From the NCBI RefSeq assembly GCF_014174255.1, contig NZ_JABEQJ010000041.1, positions 1 to 33,690 on the forward strand: 33,690 bases of DNA, written 5' to 3'. The position numbers and the translations under genes are program-made. A model generated the notes under the pieces. It had not been told where the DNA came from. It saw nothing but the letters and a program-made list of their open reading frames with translations, and did no database searches. Shown here one piece after another: positions 23,008 through 30,301 of the stretch (position 1 is its first letter; every line of letters begins with the position of its first letter). The DNA comes from Gluconacetobacter sacchari. GTDB taxonomy: Bacteria; Pseudomonadota; Alphaproteobacteria; Acetobacterales; Acetobacteraceae.

Positions 23008-23037
23008 GCGGGAGCTTCGGCTCCCGCTTCTTTCTTC
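23008..23037 (+). terminator. Rho-independent terminator with UUCG tetraloop
   Basis: GCGGGAGC (23008-23015), loop TTCG, and GCTCCCGC (23020-23027) form a perfect 8-bp stem with the very stable C(UUCG)G loop, followed by TTCTTTCTTC. It begins eight bases after the stop of the unknown gene and should end its transcript, so the third transfer module needs its own promoter in 23038-23139. Confidence 0.9.
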
Positions 23038-23139
23038 ATCCGGCAACAAAGCGGCATTCACGCAGTGCGGCTTCCTGGTCGCTACGACGCGCCCGAGACG
23101 ATCGACTGGCTCACCCGATCGACTCCCGGAACGCCTGCC

Positions 23140-23583
23140 ATGCGGAATTCTCGTCACCAGCGCCTTCGACGCCGTGCGACAGCGATGATGATGCTCGCCG
23201 CGCCCTCAAGCGTCGCGATGTGGACTCCGACCGCCCGCGCTGACGTGCTGGTCGTCACCGACAGCCACCATCCGGTCGAACCGACCGCCAACGCCACTGT
23301 GGTGGAACTGGATGCCCCGACACGGATCGAGAACGAACTCGCACAACATCTGCCCGGGGATCCCGACCAGGCCGCCACGCTTGTCCGCCAGCGTCTGCAC
23401 GACGGTGGCCCGGCACTGCAGCAGCGTCTTGAACACGCCTACCAGAGCGTCGCCATGGCATTCGGACTGGGCGTCGCAAGGATTCCCGCGGTCGTCGTCG
23501 ACCATCGCTACGTCATTTACGGCGACCCCGATGTCGCACGTGCCGTGACACGCATCGAGCGCTTACGGGGCAGTCGGCCATGA
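23140..23583 (+). CDS. integrating conjugative element protein, PFL_4709 family (TIGR03757)
   Basis: This 147-residue exported protein starts at ATG 23140. A long signal peptide ends near TARADV. The mature chain has V-L-V-V-T-D-S-H-H-P-V, then L-D-A-P-T-R-I-E-N-E-L-A, and closes with G-V-A-R-I-P-A-V-V-V-D-H-R-Y-V-I-Y-G. The last motif is the family signature and looks like the TrbC/TraW-type thioredoxin-like fold without active cysteines. It is the first gene of the third module, 102 bases after the terminator. It overlaps the TraU-like gene by ATGA. Confidence 0.9.
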   Translation: MRNSRHQRLRRRATAMMMLAAPSSVAMWTPTARADVLVVTDSHHPVEPTANATVVELDAPTRIENELAQHLPGDPDQAATLVRQRLHDGGPALQQRLEHAYQSVAMAFGLGVARIPAVVVDHRYVIYGDPDVARAVTRIERLRGSRP

Positions 23584-24530
23584 CCCGCCGTCGGGACACA
23601 CGGACCACGCGCCTTCGTCTCGCCGCCGCGGTCATGCTGCTGGCCGGCTCCGCCTCGGCATCCACCCTGAGCACCGCCACCATCACCATGTCGGCTCTCT
23701 CGCCGGACTGCCTCGACTATCGTATCGTCGGGATTTGCTACTGGCTCCATTGCTCCTGGTATGGCTGCTCGGTACGCACGTCGGTGAAGATCCGGCACTA
23801 CATTCCGGATGCGGTGGTCTCAAGCTACGCGAACACCGGCGCGAATCCCTGGATCGATGTCCGGCCCATGAGCCTGCCCAACCCCACGGCGCAGGCCGGC
23901 GGCGACGGCACGACCAGCCATAGCAACGAGAACGACATCGCGCGGTTCAAGAACGCCGATGTGATCGGAGATCCTGCCGGCATGCTGTTCAGCCGCTTCG
24001 CCGGCACCTTCGGATTCGCCTGTTCGGGCGCCGGCTCACCGCTGATGCCGTATCTGCTCAGCACGTTCGACACCGTGGCATGGCGGTACAACATTCCCGA
24101 ATCCGTCTACCCGGAAGCACTGATTCCGGGGATGCGGGAGATCGGCAGCCGCGCCGCGCTCGACCTCTGGGGCAACGTCTATCCGCGCGGCGGTTTCCTC
24201 CACGAGACCGACGATTACAAGACAGGCGCCGTTGTGGCCCAGCGGGCCGGGGACATCGTGACGCGCCGCGGCCAGTTGCATGTCTATCAGCCCCTCCTCG
24301 CGACGGCGCACGACGGGTACTGGCCCGCCGGCGCTCTCAAGGAAGGCGACGCCTCCACCGGCAAGTGGCAGGAGTTGACGCCGACCATCTCGTCCCATTG
24401 CGCCGTCTTCCCCAACAGCGACACGCACACGCAGGCCCGGGACGGCGCCTATGCCTGGGCGCTCTGGCGCCCCTATACCTGCTGCAAGCGCATGGGCCAG
24501 ATCTTCCTCGGCAGCACCGATTTCAACTGA
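23580..24530 (+). CDS. integrating conjugative element protein, PFL_4710 family (TIGR03756, TraU-like)
   Basis: This 316-residue periplasmic protein has a signal peptide ending near GSASAST. The Cys-rich core (C-L-D-Y-R-I-V-G-I-C-Y-W-L-H-C, then G-C-S-V-R-T-S-V-K-I-R-H-Y-I-P-D) matches TraU. The C-terminus has A-W-A-L-W-R-P-Y-T-C-C-K-R-M-G-Q. Many cysteines imply disulfides, consistent with a DsbA-like gene in the same element. In F, TraU is needed for DNA transfer more than for pilus assembly. The start overlaps the previous stop (ATGA), and the next gene begins 11 bases on. Confidence 0.92.
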   Translation: MTRRRDTRTTRLRLAAAVMLLAGSASASTLSTATITMSALSPDCLDYRIVGICYWLHCSWYGCSVRTSVKIRHYIPDAVVSSYANTGANPWIDVRPMSLPNPTAQAGGDGTTSHSNENDIARFKNADVIGDPAGMLFSRFAGTFGFACSGAGSPLMPYLLSTFDTVAWRYNIPESVYPEALIPGMREIGSRAALDLWGNVYPRGGFLHETDDYKTGAVVAQRAGDIVTRRGQLHVYQPLLATAHDGYWPAGALKEGDASTGKWQELTPTISSHCAVFPNSDTHTQARDGAYAWALWRPYTCCKRMGQIFLGSTDFN

Positions 24531-24541
24531 GCGAGGTGCCG

Positions 24542-25954
24542 ATGCGAATTCCGTCCTCCTTCGTCCTACGTTTTGCCACGTTCATGGGACCGGTCCTCGC
24601 AACCGCCTGTCTGCTCGCCAGCGGCGGTATGGCCCAGGCACAGCAGGTTCATCTGGACAGCAACGGCGCGGGCATCCAGGGCAGCGTGATCGGCGATGAC
24701 GTGCTCTACAGCATCGGCGGCGGGCGGGCCGTCTCGATGGGCAGCGCAAGCAACATGCAGAGCATTGGCGTCGGCCTTGGATGGAACAGCAACCTGATCT
24801 GCGGAAACATGAATCTGGCGACGACGCTGCAAAACCAGCTCAATGGTGTTACCAACGGCTTCCAGACCATCATGTCCTCAGTCATCCAGAGCGCCACCAG
24901 TGCCGTCGCCTCGCTGCCCGCTCTAATCCTGCAGCGGGCCGATCCCGGGCTCTACAATCTGCTGACCAACGGCATCCTGCAGGCGCGCCTCGATTTCGAC
25001 CGCTCGAAGCTGACCTGCCGCAACATCGCCAATCGCCTGGCCGACGTCGCCGGCGGGCAGGTGAGCTGGGACCAGCTTGCCGAAGGCATGACCCTGAAAA
25101 ACGTCCTCGGCACCGGAAATGGAGACGCTGTCTCGGCGGTCAGCCAGGCCGAGTCCAGCCACGGCAATAATGGTGTGCCGTGGGTCGGCGGCAGCAATGC
25201 GGGCGGCAGCGGCCAGTCCGCGATCAAGGTCGTGAGTGATGTGACCCGCGCCGGCTACAACCTCCTCAACGGCCGCGGCGTCACCGATACCTCGTCGATC
25301 GACAGTTCAACCTGCGGCAACCGCCTGACCTGCCAGACATGGGCATCGCCGCAGGCGGCCTCGGACTGGGCGACGCGGGTGCTGGGCGAACGCGAACAGC
25401 AGACCTGCGAGAGCTGCACCAAGACGCAGACCACACCGGGCGTCGGTCTGACCCCGGTGATCCAGGAAGAATACGAGACCAAGCTCAAGGCATTGCAGGA
25501 TCTGGTGACCGGCGCCCAACCGACGACCACCGCCAATCTCGAAGCAGCGGGCAGTGACGCGCTGCCGGTTACCCGGGGCGTTATCGAAGCCCTGCGTGAC
25601 GAGCAGGACCAGGACCTTCTGGGACAGCGTCTGGCCTCGGAGGTGGCGCTCTCCAGCGTGCTGGAGAAGGCGCTTCTGTTGCAGCGCACAATGCTGACGG
25701 GCGCGCAGGAGCCCAACGTCGCCGCAAACGATCTGGCCGCGAAGGCGGTCGACCAGGAAAATACCACGCTGGAGCAGGAAATCCGCAATCTCAAGACCGA
25801 ACTGGAACTGCGACGGGAACTGGCGGGCGATTCAGCGATGACCCTTATCGGACGACACAACGCACGGGCCGACGGTTCACGCGGCATCTTCCAGGGAGAT
25901 GCCATTCCGGATCGCCTTGATCAGATCCAGAAACCGCGGAGCGGCACGCCATGA
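24542..25954 (+). CDS. integrating conjugative element protein, PFL_4711 family (TIGR03755)
   Basis: This 470-residue exported protein starts at ATG 24542 with GAGG upstream. A signal peptide ends near GGMAQAQQ. The N-terminal half contains Y-S-I-G-G-G-R-A-V-S-M-G and G-W-N-S-N-L-I-C-G-N-M-N. The middle has W-A-S-P-Q-A-A-S-D-W-A, then C-E-S-C-T-K-T-Q-T-T-P-G-V-G-L-T-P. The C-terminal third is strongly helical. These features match PFL_4711, which resembles TraN/TraH-region mating pair proteins; exact function is unknown. It is coupled to the next small gene by ATGA. Confidence 0.9.
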   Translation: MRIPSSFVLRFATFMGPVLATACLLASGGMAQAQQVHLDSNGAGIQGSVIGDDVLYSIGGGRAVSMGSASNMQSIGVGLGWNSNLICGNMNLATTLQNQLNGVTNGFQTIMSSVIQSATSAVASLPALILQRADPGLYNLLTNGILQARLDFDRSKLTCRNIANRLADVAGGQVSWDQLAEGMTLKNVLGTGNGDAVSAVSQAESSHGNNGVPWVGGSNAGGSGQSAIKVVSDVTRAGYNLLNGRGVTDTSSIDSSTCGNRLTCQTWASPQAASDWATRVLGEREQQTCESCTKTQTTPGVGLTPVIQEEYETKLKALQDLVTGAQPTTTANLEAAGSDALPVTRGVIEALRDEQDQDLLGQRLASEVALSSVLEKALLLQRTMLTGAQEPNVAANDLAAKAVDQENTTLEQEIRNLKTELELRRELAGDSAMTLIGRHNARADGSRGIFQGDAIPDRLDQIQKPRSGTP

Positions 25955-26322
25955 CGCGGCTCCCCCGGTGGCGGTTCACCTGGCTCATCAACCGCCGTAT
26001 CGGCCTGCCGCTCGCGTGGTGCGGACTGATCGCCGGCGCCGCGGTGGCCGCCAATGCCGCCGGCGTCCGGGTTGTCGGAGACGTCGCCGGGTGGGAGCGC
26101 TGGATGCGGGTACATGCGGGTGTCTTTCTGGCGTGGCGGCTCTGCCTTTACGCCATCACCGCGCGCGGGTGGTGGTGGATGCGCCAGCGTGTGCTGATGC
26201 GCGAGCCGTCCGCAGAAACGCGCCAACGCTTCATACGCATCGAAATCGCAGCCGTCGCGGCCATTGGCCTCATGGAAGGCAGCGCCTGGCTGCAAGACGG
26301 CCAAGGCGGCCCACAGCCATGA
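25951..26322 (+). CDS. small ICE membrane protein between PFL_4711-type and traG genes
   Basis: This 123-residue basic protein has two or three hydrophobic segments: I-G-L-P-L-A-W-C-G-L-I-A-G-A-A-V-A-A at about 17-36, a Trp-rich stretch near 58-75, and I-E-I-A-A-V-A-A-I-G-L-M at about 96-108. Related ICEs have an unnamed membrane protein at this position. It overlaps its neighbours by ATGA at both ends, so it is probably part of the apparatus. The function is not known. Confidence 0.78.
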   Translation: MTRLPRWRFTWLINRRIGLPLAWCGLIAGAAVAANAAGVRVVGDVAGWERWMRVHAGVFLAWRLCLYAITARGWWWMRQRVLMREPSAETRQRFIRIEIAAVAAIGLMEGSAWLQDGQGGPQP

Positions 26323-27842
26323 CCCTCTACACGACCGATTACCTGGACTATTACCTGACTCTGGTCGGCTGGCTCGTCAGCAATGGCATCTGGAATACGC
26401 TCGTCACCAGCGGCGTGTTCGCACTGCCGTTCGTCAGCATCATCATCCAGGAATGGCTGCGCGCGCGGGCCGAGGGCGCAGACGAGGGCAACAAGGGCGT
26501 GCTGTCCTCCATGCGCATCGAGAACCGGGTCTTCGTCGCGATCGTGGTCATCATGTTCGCCGGCATCCCGTTCATCCCGGTGAGCCTCTCGACGATCCAG
26601 TTCGACACGACACGCTCGCAGCAATGCCAGGTCAGCGCCCCGCAACCGTCCAGCACCGGATGGGCCACCTCCTATACCGCGCTCAACAACCAGAGCGCCC
26701 TGGTTCCGGTCTGGTGGTTCTTCATGCACGCGATTTCCAAAGCGATCACCGGTGCGGCGGTCGCGGCAATCCCCTGCGGCACCGATCTGCAGCAGATCCG
26801 GATGGATGTGAACGCCACCCGCATCAATGATCCGGTGCTGGCACAGGAGGTCGCGGACTTCACGCATGACTGCTACGGTCCGGCGCGGGCCAAGCTGTTC
26901 ATGAACCGCCCCGCGCTGTCCGACAGCCAGATGAACGACGTCACCTGGATCGGCTCCAGCTACTTCACCAGCACCAGCGGCTTCTACGACAGCTATCATT
27001 CCGAAACGCCCCGGACTGCCTGGCCCTATGATTCCACCCGCGATGCCGGATTGGCTCAGGTGAGCAGCGGCGGCGGGTATCCCACCTGCAAGCAATGGTG
27101 GTCGGACGGGAGCCAGGGTCTGCGCGGCCGGATTCTGGCCCAGGTCGATCCTGGTCTGTTGTCGCGCATCGGCAAATGGGCCGGCTTCCTGTCGCAGGAC
27201 GACGTCAACAACTCGGTCATCCGGACGGTCGTCTCTCCCCGGCAGCAGATCATGAACCAGGGGCAGGTCTATTCCGACTATGGTGGCCAGATCGGCATGA
27301 CCCTGCCCAACGTCGTCTCGCGCGGTGTCGGCGATGTGGGGCTGGCCGTGGGAGCGACGGGCTTTTTCCCGGCCATGGATGCCGTGCGTCAGGCACTCCC
27401 GATGGTGCTCTCCATGCTCAAGATGGCGCTGGTGATCTGCATCCCGCTGGTGCTGGTGGTCGGAACCTATGAACTGAAGGCGGTCATGGCCGTGAGCTGC
27501 GTGGAATTCGCGCTCTTCTTCGTCGATTTCTGGTTCCAGCTCGCACGGTGGATCGATAGCACGATTCTGGACGCGCTGTATGGGTCAGGGGTCTCAACGA
27601 TCAGTCCTCATGTCAATTTCGATCCGCTGATCGGCCTTAACAACGCGTTCGGGGACATGCTCCTGAACTTCGTCATGGCGACGATGTTCATCGTGCTGCC
27701 GACGTTCTGGGTTTCAGCGCTTGGCTGGGTTGGCATCCGCGCAGGAACAGCGCTCCAAGGATTGGCGGCAGGAACGAAAGACGTTCAGACCGCAGGAGCC
27801 AAAGGGACAGATGCCGTCATGAAGGCCGTGAAGCAGATATAA
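26319..27842 (+). CDS. traG: TraG N-terminal-domain conjugal transfer protein
   Basis: This 507-residue inner-membrane protein starts at ATG 26319, overlapping the previous stop. The first 60 residues (Y-L-D-Y-Y-L-T-L-V-G-W-L-V-S-N-G-I-W) and a second membrane group at about 355-470 match the TraG N-terminal domain that aids mating pair formation. A periplasmic segment holds several Cys and R-I-N-D-P-V-L-A-Q-E-V. There is no long C-terminal entry-exclusion part as in F TraG, which is normal for this ICE class. It closes the third module and converges with the DUF3742 gene. Confidence 0.9.
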   Translation: MTLYTTDYLDYYLTLVGWLVSNGIWNTLVTSGVFALPFVSIIIQEWLRARAEGADEGNKGVLSSMRIENRVFVAIVVIMFAGIPFIPVSLSTIQFDTTRSQQCQVSAPQPSSTGWATSYTALNNQSALVPVWWFFMHAISKAITGAAVAAIPCGTDLQQIRMDVNATRINDPVLAQEVADFTHDCYGPARAKLFMNRPALSDSQMNDVTWIGSSYFTSTSGFYDSYHSETPRTAWPYDSTRDAGLAQVSSGGGYPTCKQWWSDGSQGLRGRILAQVDPGLLSRIGKWAGFLSQDDVNNSVIRTVVSPRQQIMNQGQVYSDYGGQIGMTLPNVVSRGVGDVGLAVGATGFFPAMDAVRQALPMVLSMLKMALVICIPLVLVVGTYELKAVMAVSCVEFALFFVDFWFQLARWIDSTILDALYGSGVSTISPHVNFDPLIGLNNAFGDMLLNFVMATMFIVLPTFWVSALGWVGIRAGTALQGLAAGTKDVQTAGAKGTDAVMKAVKQI

Positions 27843-27843
27843 T

Positions 27844-28212
27844 CTAATCCTGCTCATCATCTGGATCATGCGGATCCACTCGATATCCATCATATGTGTA
27901 TAGTCCATGCCCCAGCGGACCGTATCGCCACTCGGTTCCCGGCTCATCCTGCTGGGTGCCACCGGTCGAGATCATCCCGGCGGCGACCAGTCCGAAAACG
28001 AGCAAAAGCGTTAGCCAAAATGCCACATGGCACAGCATTGCAATAACGCCCAGCCTGACGATCCAAGACGACGCGATAACAACACCCGAAGGCAGCCCTT
28101 GAGCTGCCAGCCACGCCATAGCCCGCAGTTCGCGATACGCGTAGGCGCGCCACGCCTTGCCCAGCCATCGGCCCAGCCGCTCCGCGTTGTTGCTCTGGGT
28201 GTTCGGTGTCAT
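27844..28212 (-). CDS. DUF3742 family protein
   Basis: This 122-residue protein is on the minus strand, two bases from the traG stop. The N-terminus is basic (E-R-L-G-R-W-L-G-K-A-W-R-A-Y-A-Y-R-E-L-R). One long hydrophobic segment lies at about 54-82 and the tail is acidic (D-P-H-D-P-D-D-E). This is the usual DUF3742 pattern, found convergent to traG in PFGI-1-type ICEs. Function is unknown; a surface or entry exclusion role is a guess from position only. Confidence 0.85.
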   Translation of the reverse strand: MTPNTQSNNAERLGRWLGKAWRAYAYRELRAMAWLAAQGLPSGVVIASSWIVRLGVIAMLCHVAFWLTLLLVFGLVAAGMISTGGTQQDEPGTEWRYGPLGHGLYTYDGYRVDPHDPDDEQD

Positions 28213-28354
28213 GGCGAATATTATGCCATAGATCCGTTCATCGGTTCCACCTTTCTTATGGCCGCCAACCGTCTTGGTGCAGTCCGCTGTCTAAACAAGG
28301 AACCGTCCCATCCCTTATTGACCGCGAGAATTTTTCTGCTGAGCGTCCTAAGCT

Positions 28355-28439
28355 CAAAAGGCTAGGGCTAAAGGGCCAGGAAGGGGCAAGGGAGTGGAGG
28401 TCAAGGGGAAAGGCCCCCACCTGAAAAGGCCAAAAGGCT
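28355..28439. other. purine-rich direct repeats before the relaxase gene (oriT candidate)
   Basis: CAAAAGGCT occurs at 28355-28363 and again at 28431-28439. Close variants (AAAGGCC, AAAAGGCC, TAAAGGGCC) lie between them. The 256-base gap between the divergent DUF3742 and traI genes is a plausible site for a transfer origin and for the traI promoter. No nic consensus for MobH relaxases is known to me, so this is positional inference only. Confidence 0.3.
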
Positions 28440-28468
28440 CTCCCCTTCGCCGATCTCCGGGATACGCC

Positions 28469-30253
28469 ATGCTCCTGCCATTCCGACGCAAAGGCGTCTT
28501 CACCAACCGTACATCGTCCGCTCGGCCAGAAACGGACAAAGGGCTGCTGATGCCCCAGCCGGCCGCAAGGCTGCTCGCCACGCCGCGCCGCCAACTCCTG
28601 CTGGAGCATATCTGGCAGCGCACCTCGCTCTCGCGGCAGCAGTTCGGAAAGCTCTACCGTGGTCCCATCGAGCGGTATGCCGAACTGGTCCAGCAATTCC
28701 CTGCCTCTGAAAGCCACCACCACGCCTACATAGGCGGCATGTTAGATCATGGCCTTGAGATAATCGCGTATGCGTTGAAGCTGCGGCAGTCACGCCTTCT
28801 GCCCGCGGGCGCCACACCCGAAACCCAGGCCGCCCAATCCGAAGCATGGACCGCCGGCATCGCTTATGCCGCGCTTCTTCACGATGTCGGCAAGATCGCC
28901 GTTGACCTTGATGTGGAAGACTCCGCCGGCCGCGTCTGGCACCCGTGGCATGGTCCGTTACAGTCGCCCTACCGTTTCCGCTACCGCAAGGATCGCGACT
29001 ACCATCTGCACGGAGCCGCCACCGGCCTGCTTTACATGCGCGTGCTCGACACCGCCCTTCTGGATTGGCTCAGTGGACACCCTGAACTTTGGGCTGCCTT
29101 GCTATTCGTGCTGGCGGGGCAGTACGAACGAGCCGGCATGATCGGCGAACTGGTCACGAAGGCGGATCAGGCATCTGTCGCGCAGGCACTCGGCGGTGAC
29201 CCGGCGAAGGCGACGACAGCGCCGAAGCACGCGCTACAACGCAAGCTGCTTGATGGGCTGCGTTACCTGGTGCGGGACGAACTGAAGCTCAACCAGCCAC
29301 AGGCGTCTGATGGCTGGTTGACACAGGACGGCTTGTGGCTGGTCAGCAAGACCGTCTCGGACAAGCTGCGGGCCTATCTGCTGGCACAGGGAATCGACGG
29401 CATTCCCGCCAACAACACGGCCGTCTTCAATGTGCTACAGGATCACGGTATCGCGCAGCCTGCGTCGGACGGCAAGGCGATCTGGAAAGCCACGGTGGTG
29501 AGCAACGCGGGCTGGACTCACAGCTTCACTTTCCTGAAGCTCTCCCCAGCCATGGTCTGGTCGTCGGCCGAGCGACCGGAACCGTTCGCCGGAACAGTGA
29601 CAGCCGACGAACCGACGTTTGGGGAGGTGTCATCTCATAGGACGGCCTCGGCCCCCGATTCACCGTCCGATCTCGGCGAGGGACCCCAATGCGATCCGCT
29701 CTTCGATCTACTTTCGACGTTCGGCGCCTCTGCTGAGGTCGAGCCACTATCCGCCGACGCCCCAGAAACAGCTTCGGACCGGGCCTGCGGCACTGATACG
29801 CCCTCGCCTACTCCAGCGTCGGAGCCAGATACAGATGCCCCTACCCCTTCCGGCACGCATTTTATTAAATGGCTAAGGAACGGAATTCTATCGCATCGCC
29901 TCATCATCAACGATGCAAAAGCCCTTGTTCATATTGTGGCCGGCACCGTGTATCTCGTCAGCCCGGGTGTCTTTCAACGATATGCACAAGAGCATCCAGT
30001 AATATCGGCCCTAGCCAAATTGGAAAGGATTCCAGATTGGCGATGGACCCAACAGGCTTTCGAGAAACTTCATCTCCACCGGAAGCAGCCGAATGGTCTA
30101 AATATCTGGACCTGTGAAGTTCAAGGTCCAAGAAAGGCACGGCGCCTCCACGGCTACATACTCCTCGACCCATCCAACGTCTTGGCTCAACCATTCACAG
30201 ACAACCCATTTTTAAAACTCGTGGAAGAAGCGCCCCCGCTGCCAACAGAGTGA
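28469..30253 (+). CDS. traI: MobH-type relaxase TraI (TraI_2 domain)
   Basis: This 594-residue relaxase starts DNA transfer by nicking oriT. The MobH/TraI_2 domain covers about residues 30-330. It has the metal-binding His/Asp set H83-H85 (S-E-S-H-H-H-A-Y), H94, H138-D139 (A-L-L-H-D-V-G-K), W-H-P-W-H at about 157-161 and H179/H181. A Pro/Ser/Thr-rich acidic linker (about 380-465) leads to a winged-helix-like C-terminal domain starting near F-I-K-W-L-R-N-G. I use ATG 28469; the frame is open upstream without another good start. From about 29860 the DNA becomes clearly less GC-rich although the frame is intact, hinting at recombination within the gene. Confidence 0.9.
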   Translation: MLLPFRRKGVFTNRTSSARPETDKGLLMPQPAARLLATPRRQLLLEHIWQRTSLSRQQFGKLYRGPIERYAELVQQFPASESHHHAYIGGMLDHGLEIIAYALKLRQSRLLPAGATPETQAAQSEAWTAGIAYAALLHDVGKIAVDLDVEDSAGRVWHPWHGPLQSPYRFRYRKDRDYHLHGAATGLLYMRVLDTALLDWLSGHPELWAALLFVLAGQYERAGMIGELVTKADQASVAQALGGDPAKATTAPKHALQRKLLDGLRYLVRDELKLNQPQASDGWLTQDGLWLVSKTVSDKLRAYLLAQGIDGIPANNTAVFNVLQDHGIAQPASDGKAIWKATVVSNAGWTHSFTFLKLSPAMVWSSAERPEPFAGTVTADEPTFGEVSSHRTASAPDSPSDLGEGPQCDPLFDLLSTFGASAEVEPLSADAPETASDRACGTDTPSPTPASEPDTDAPTPSGTHFIKWLRNGILSHRLIINDAKALVHIVAGTVYLVSPGVFQRYAQEHPVISALAKLERIPDWRWTQQAFEKLHLHRKQPNGLNIWTCEVQGPRKARRLHGYILLDPSNVLAQPFTDNPFLKLVEEAPPLPTE

Positions 30254-30301
30254 ATGTTGGTTCTCTACTCTATTAATTTTGGCGATAAGACTTCCATAGA
30301 T

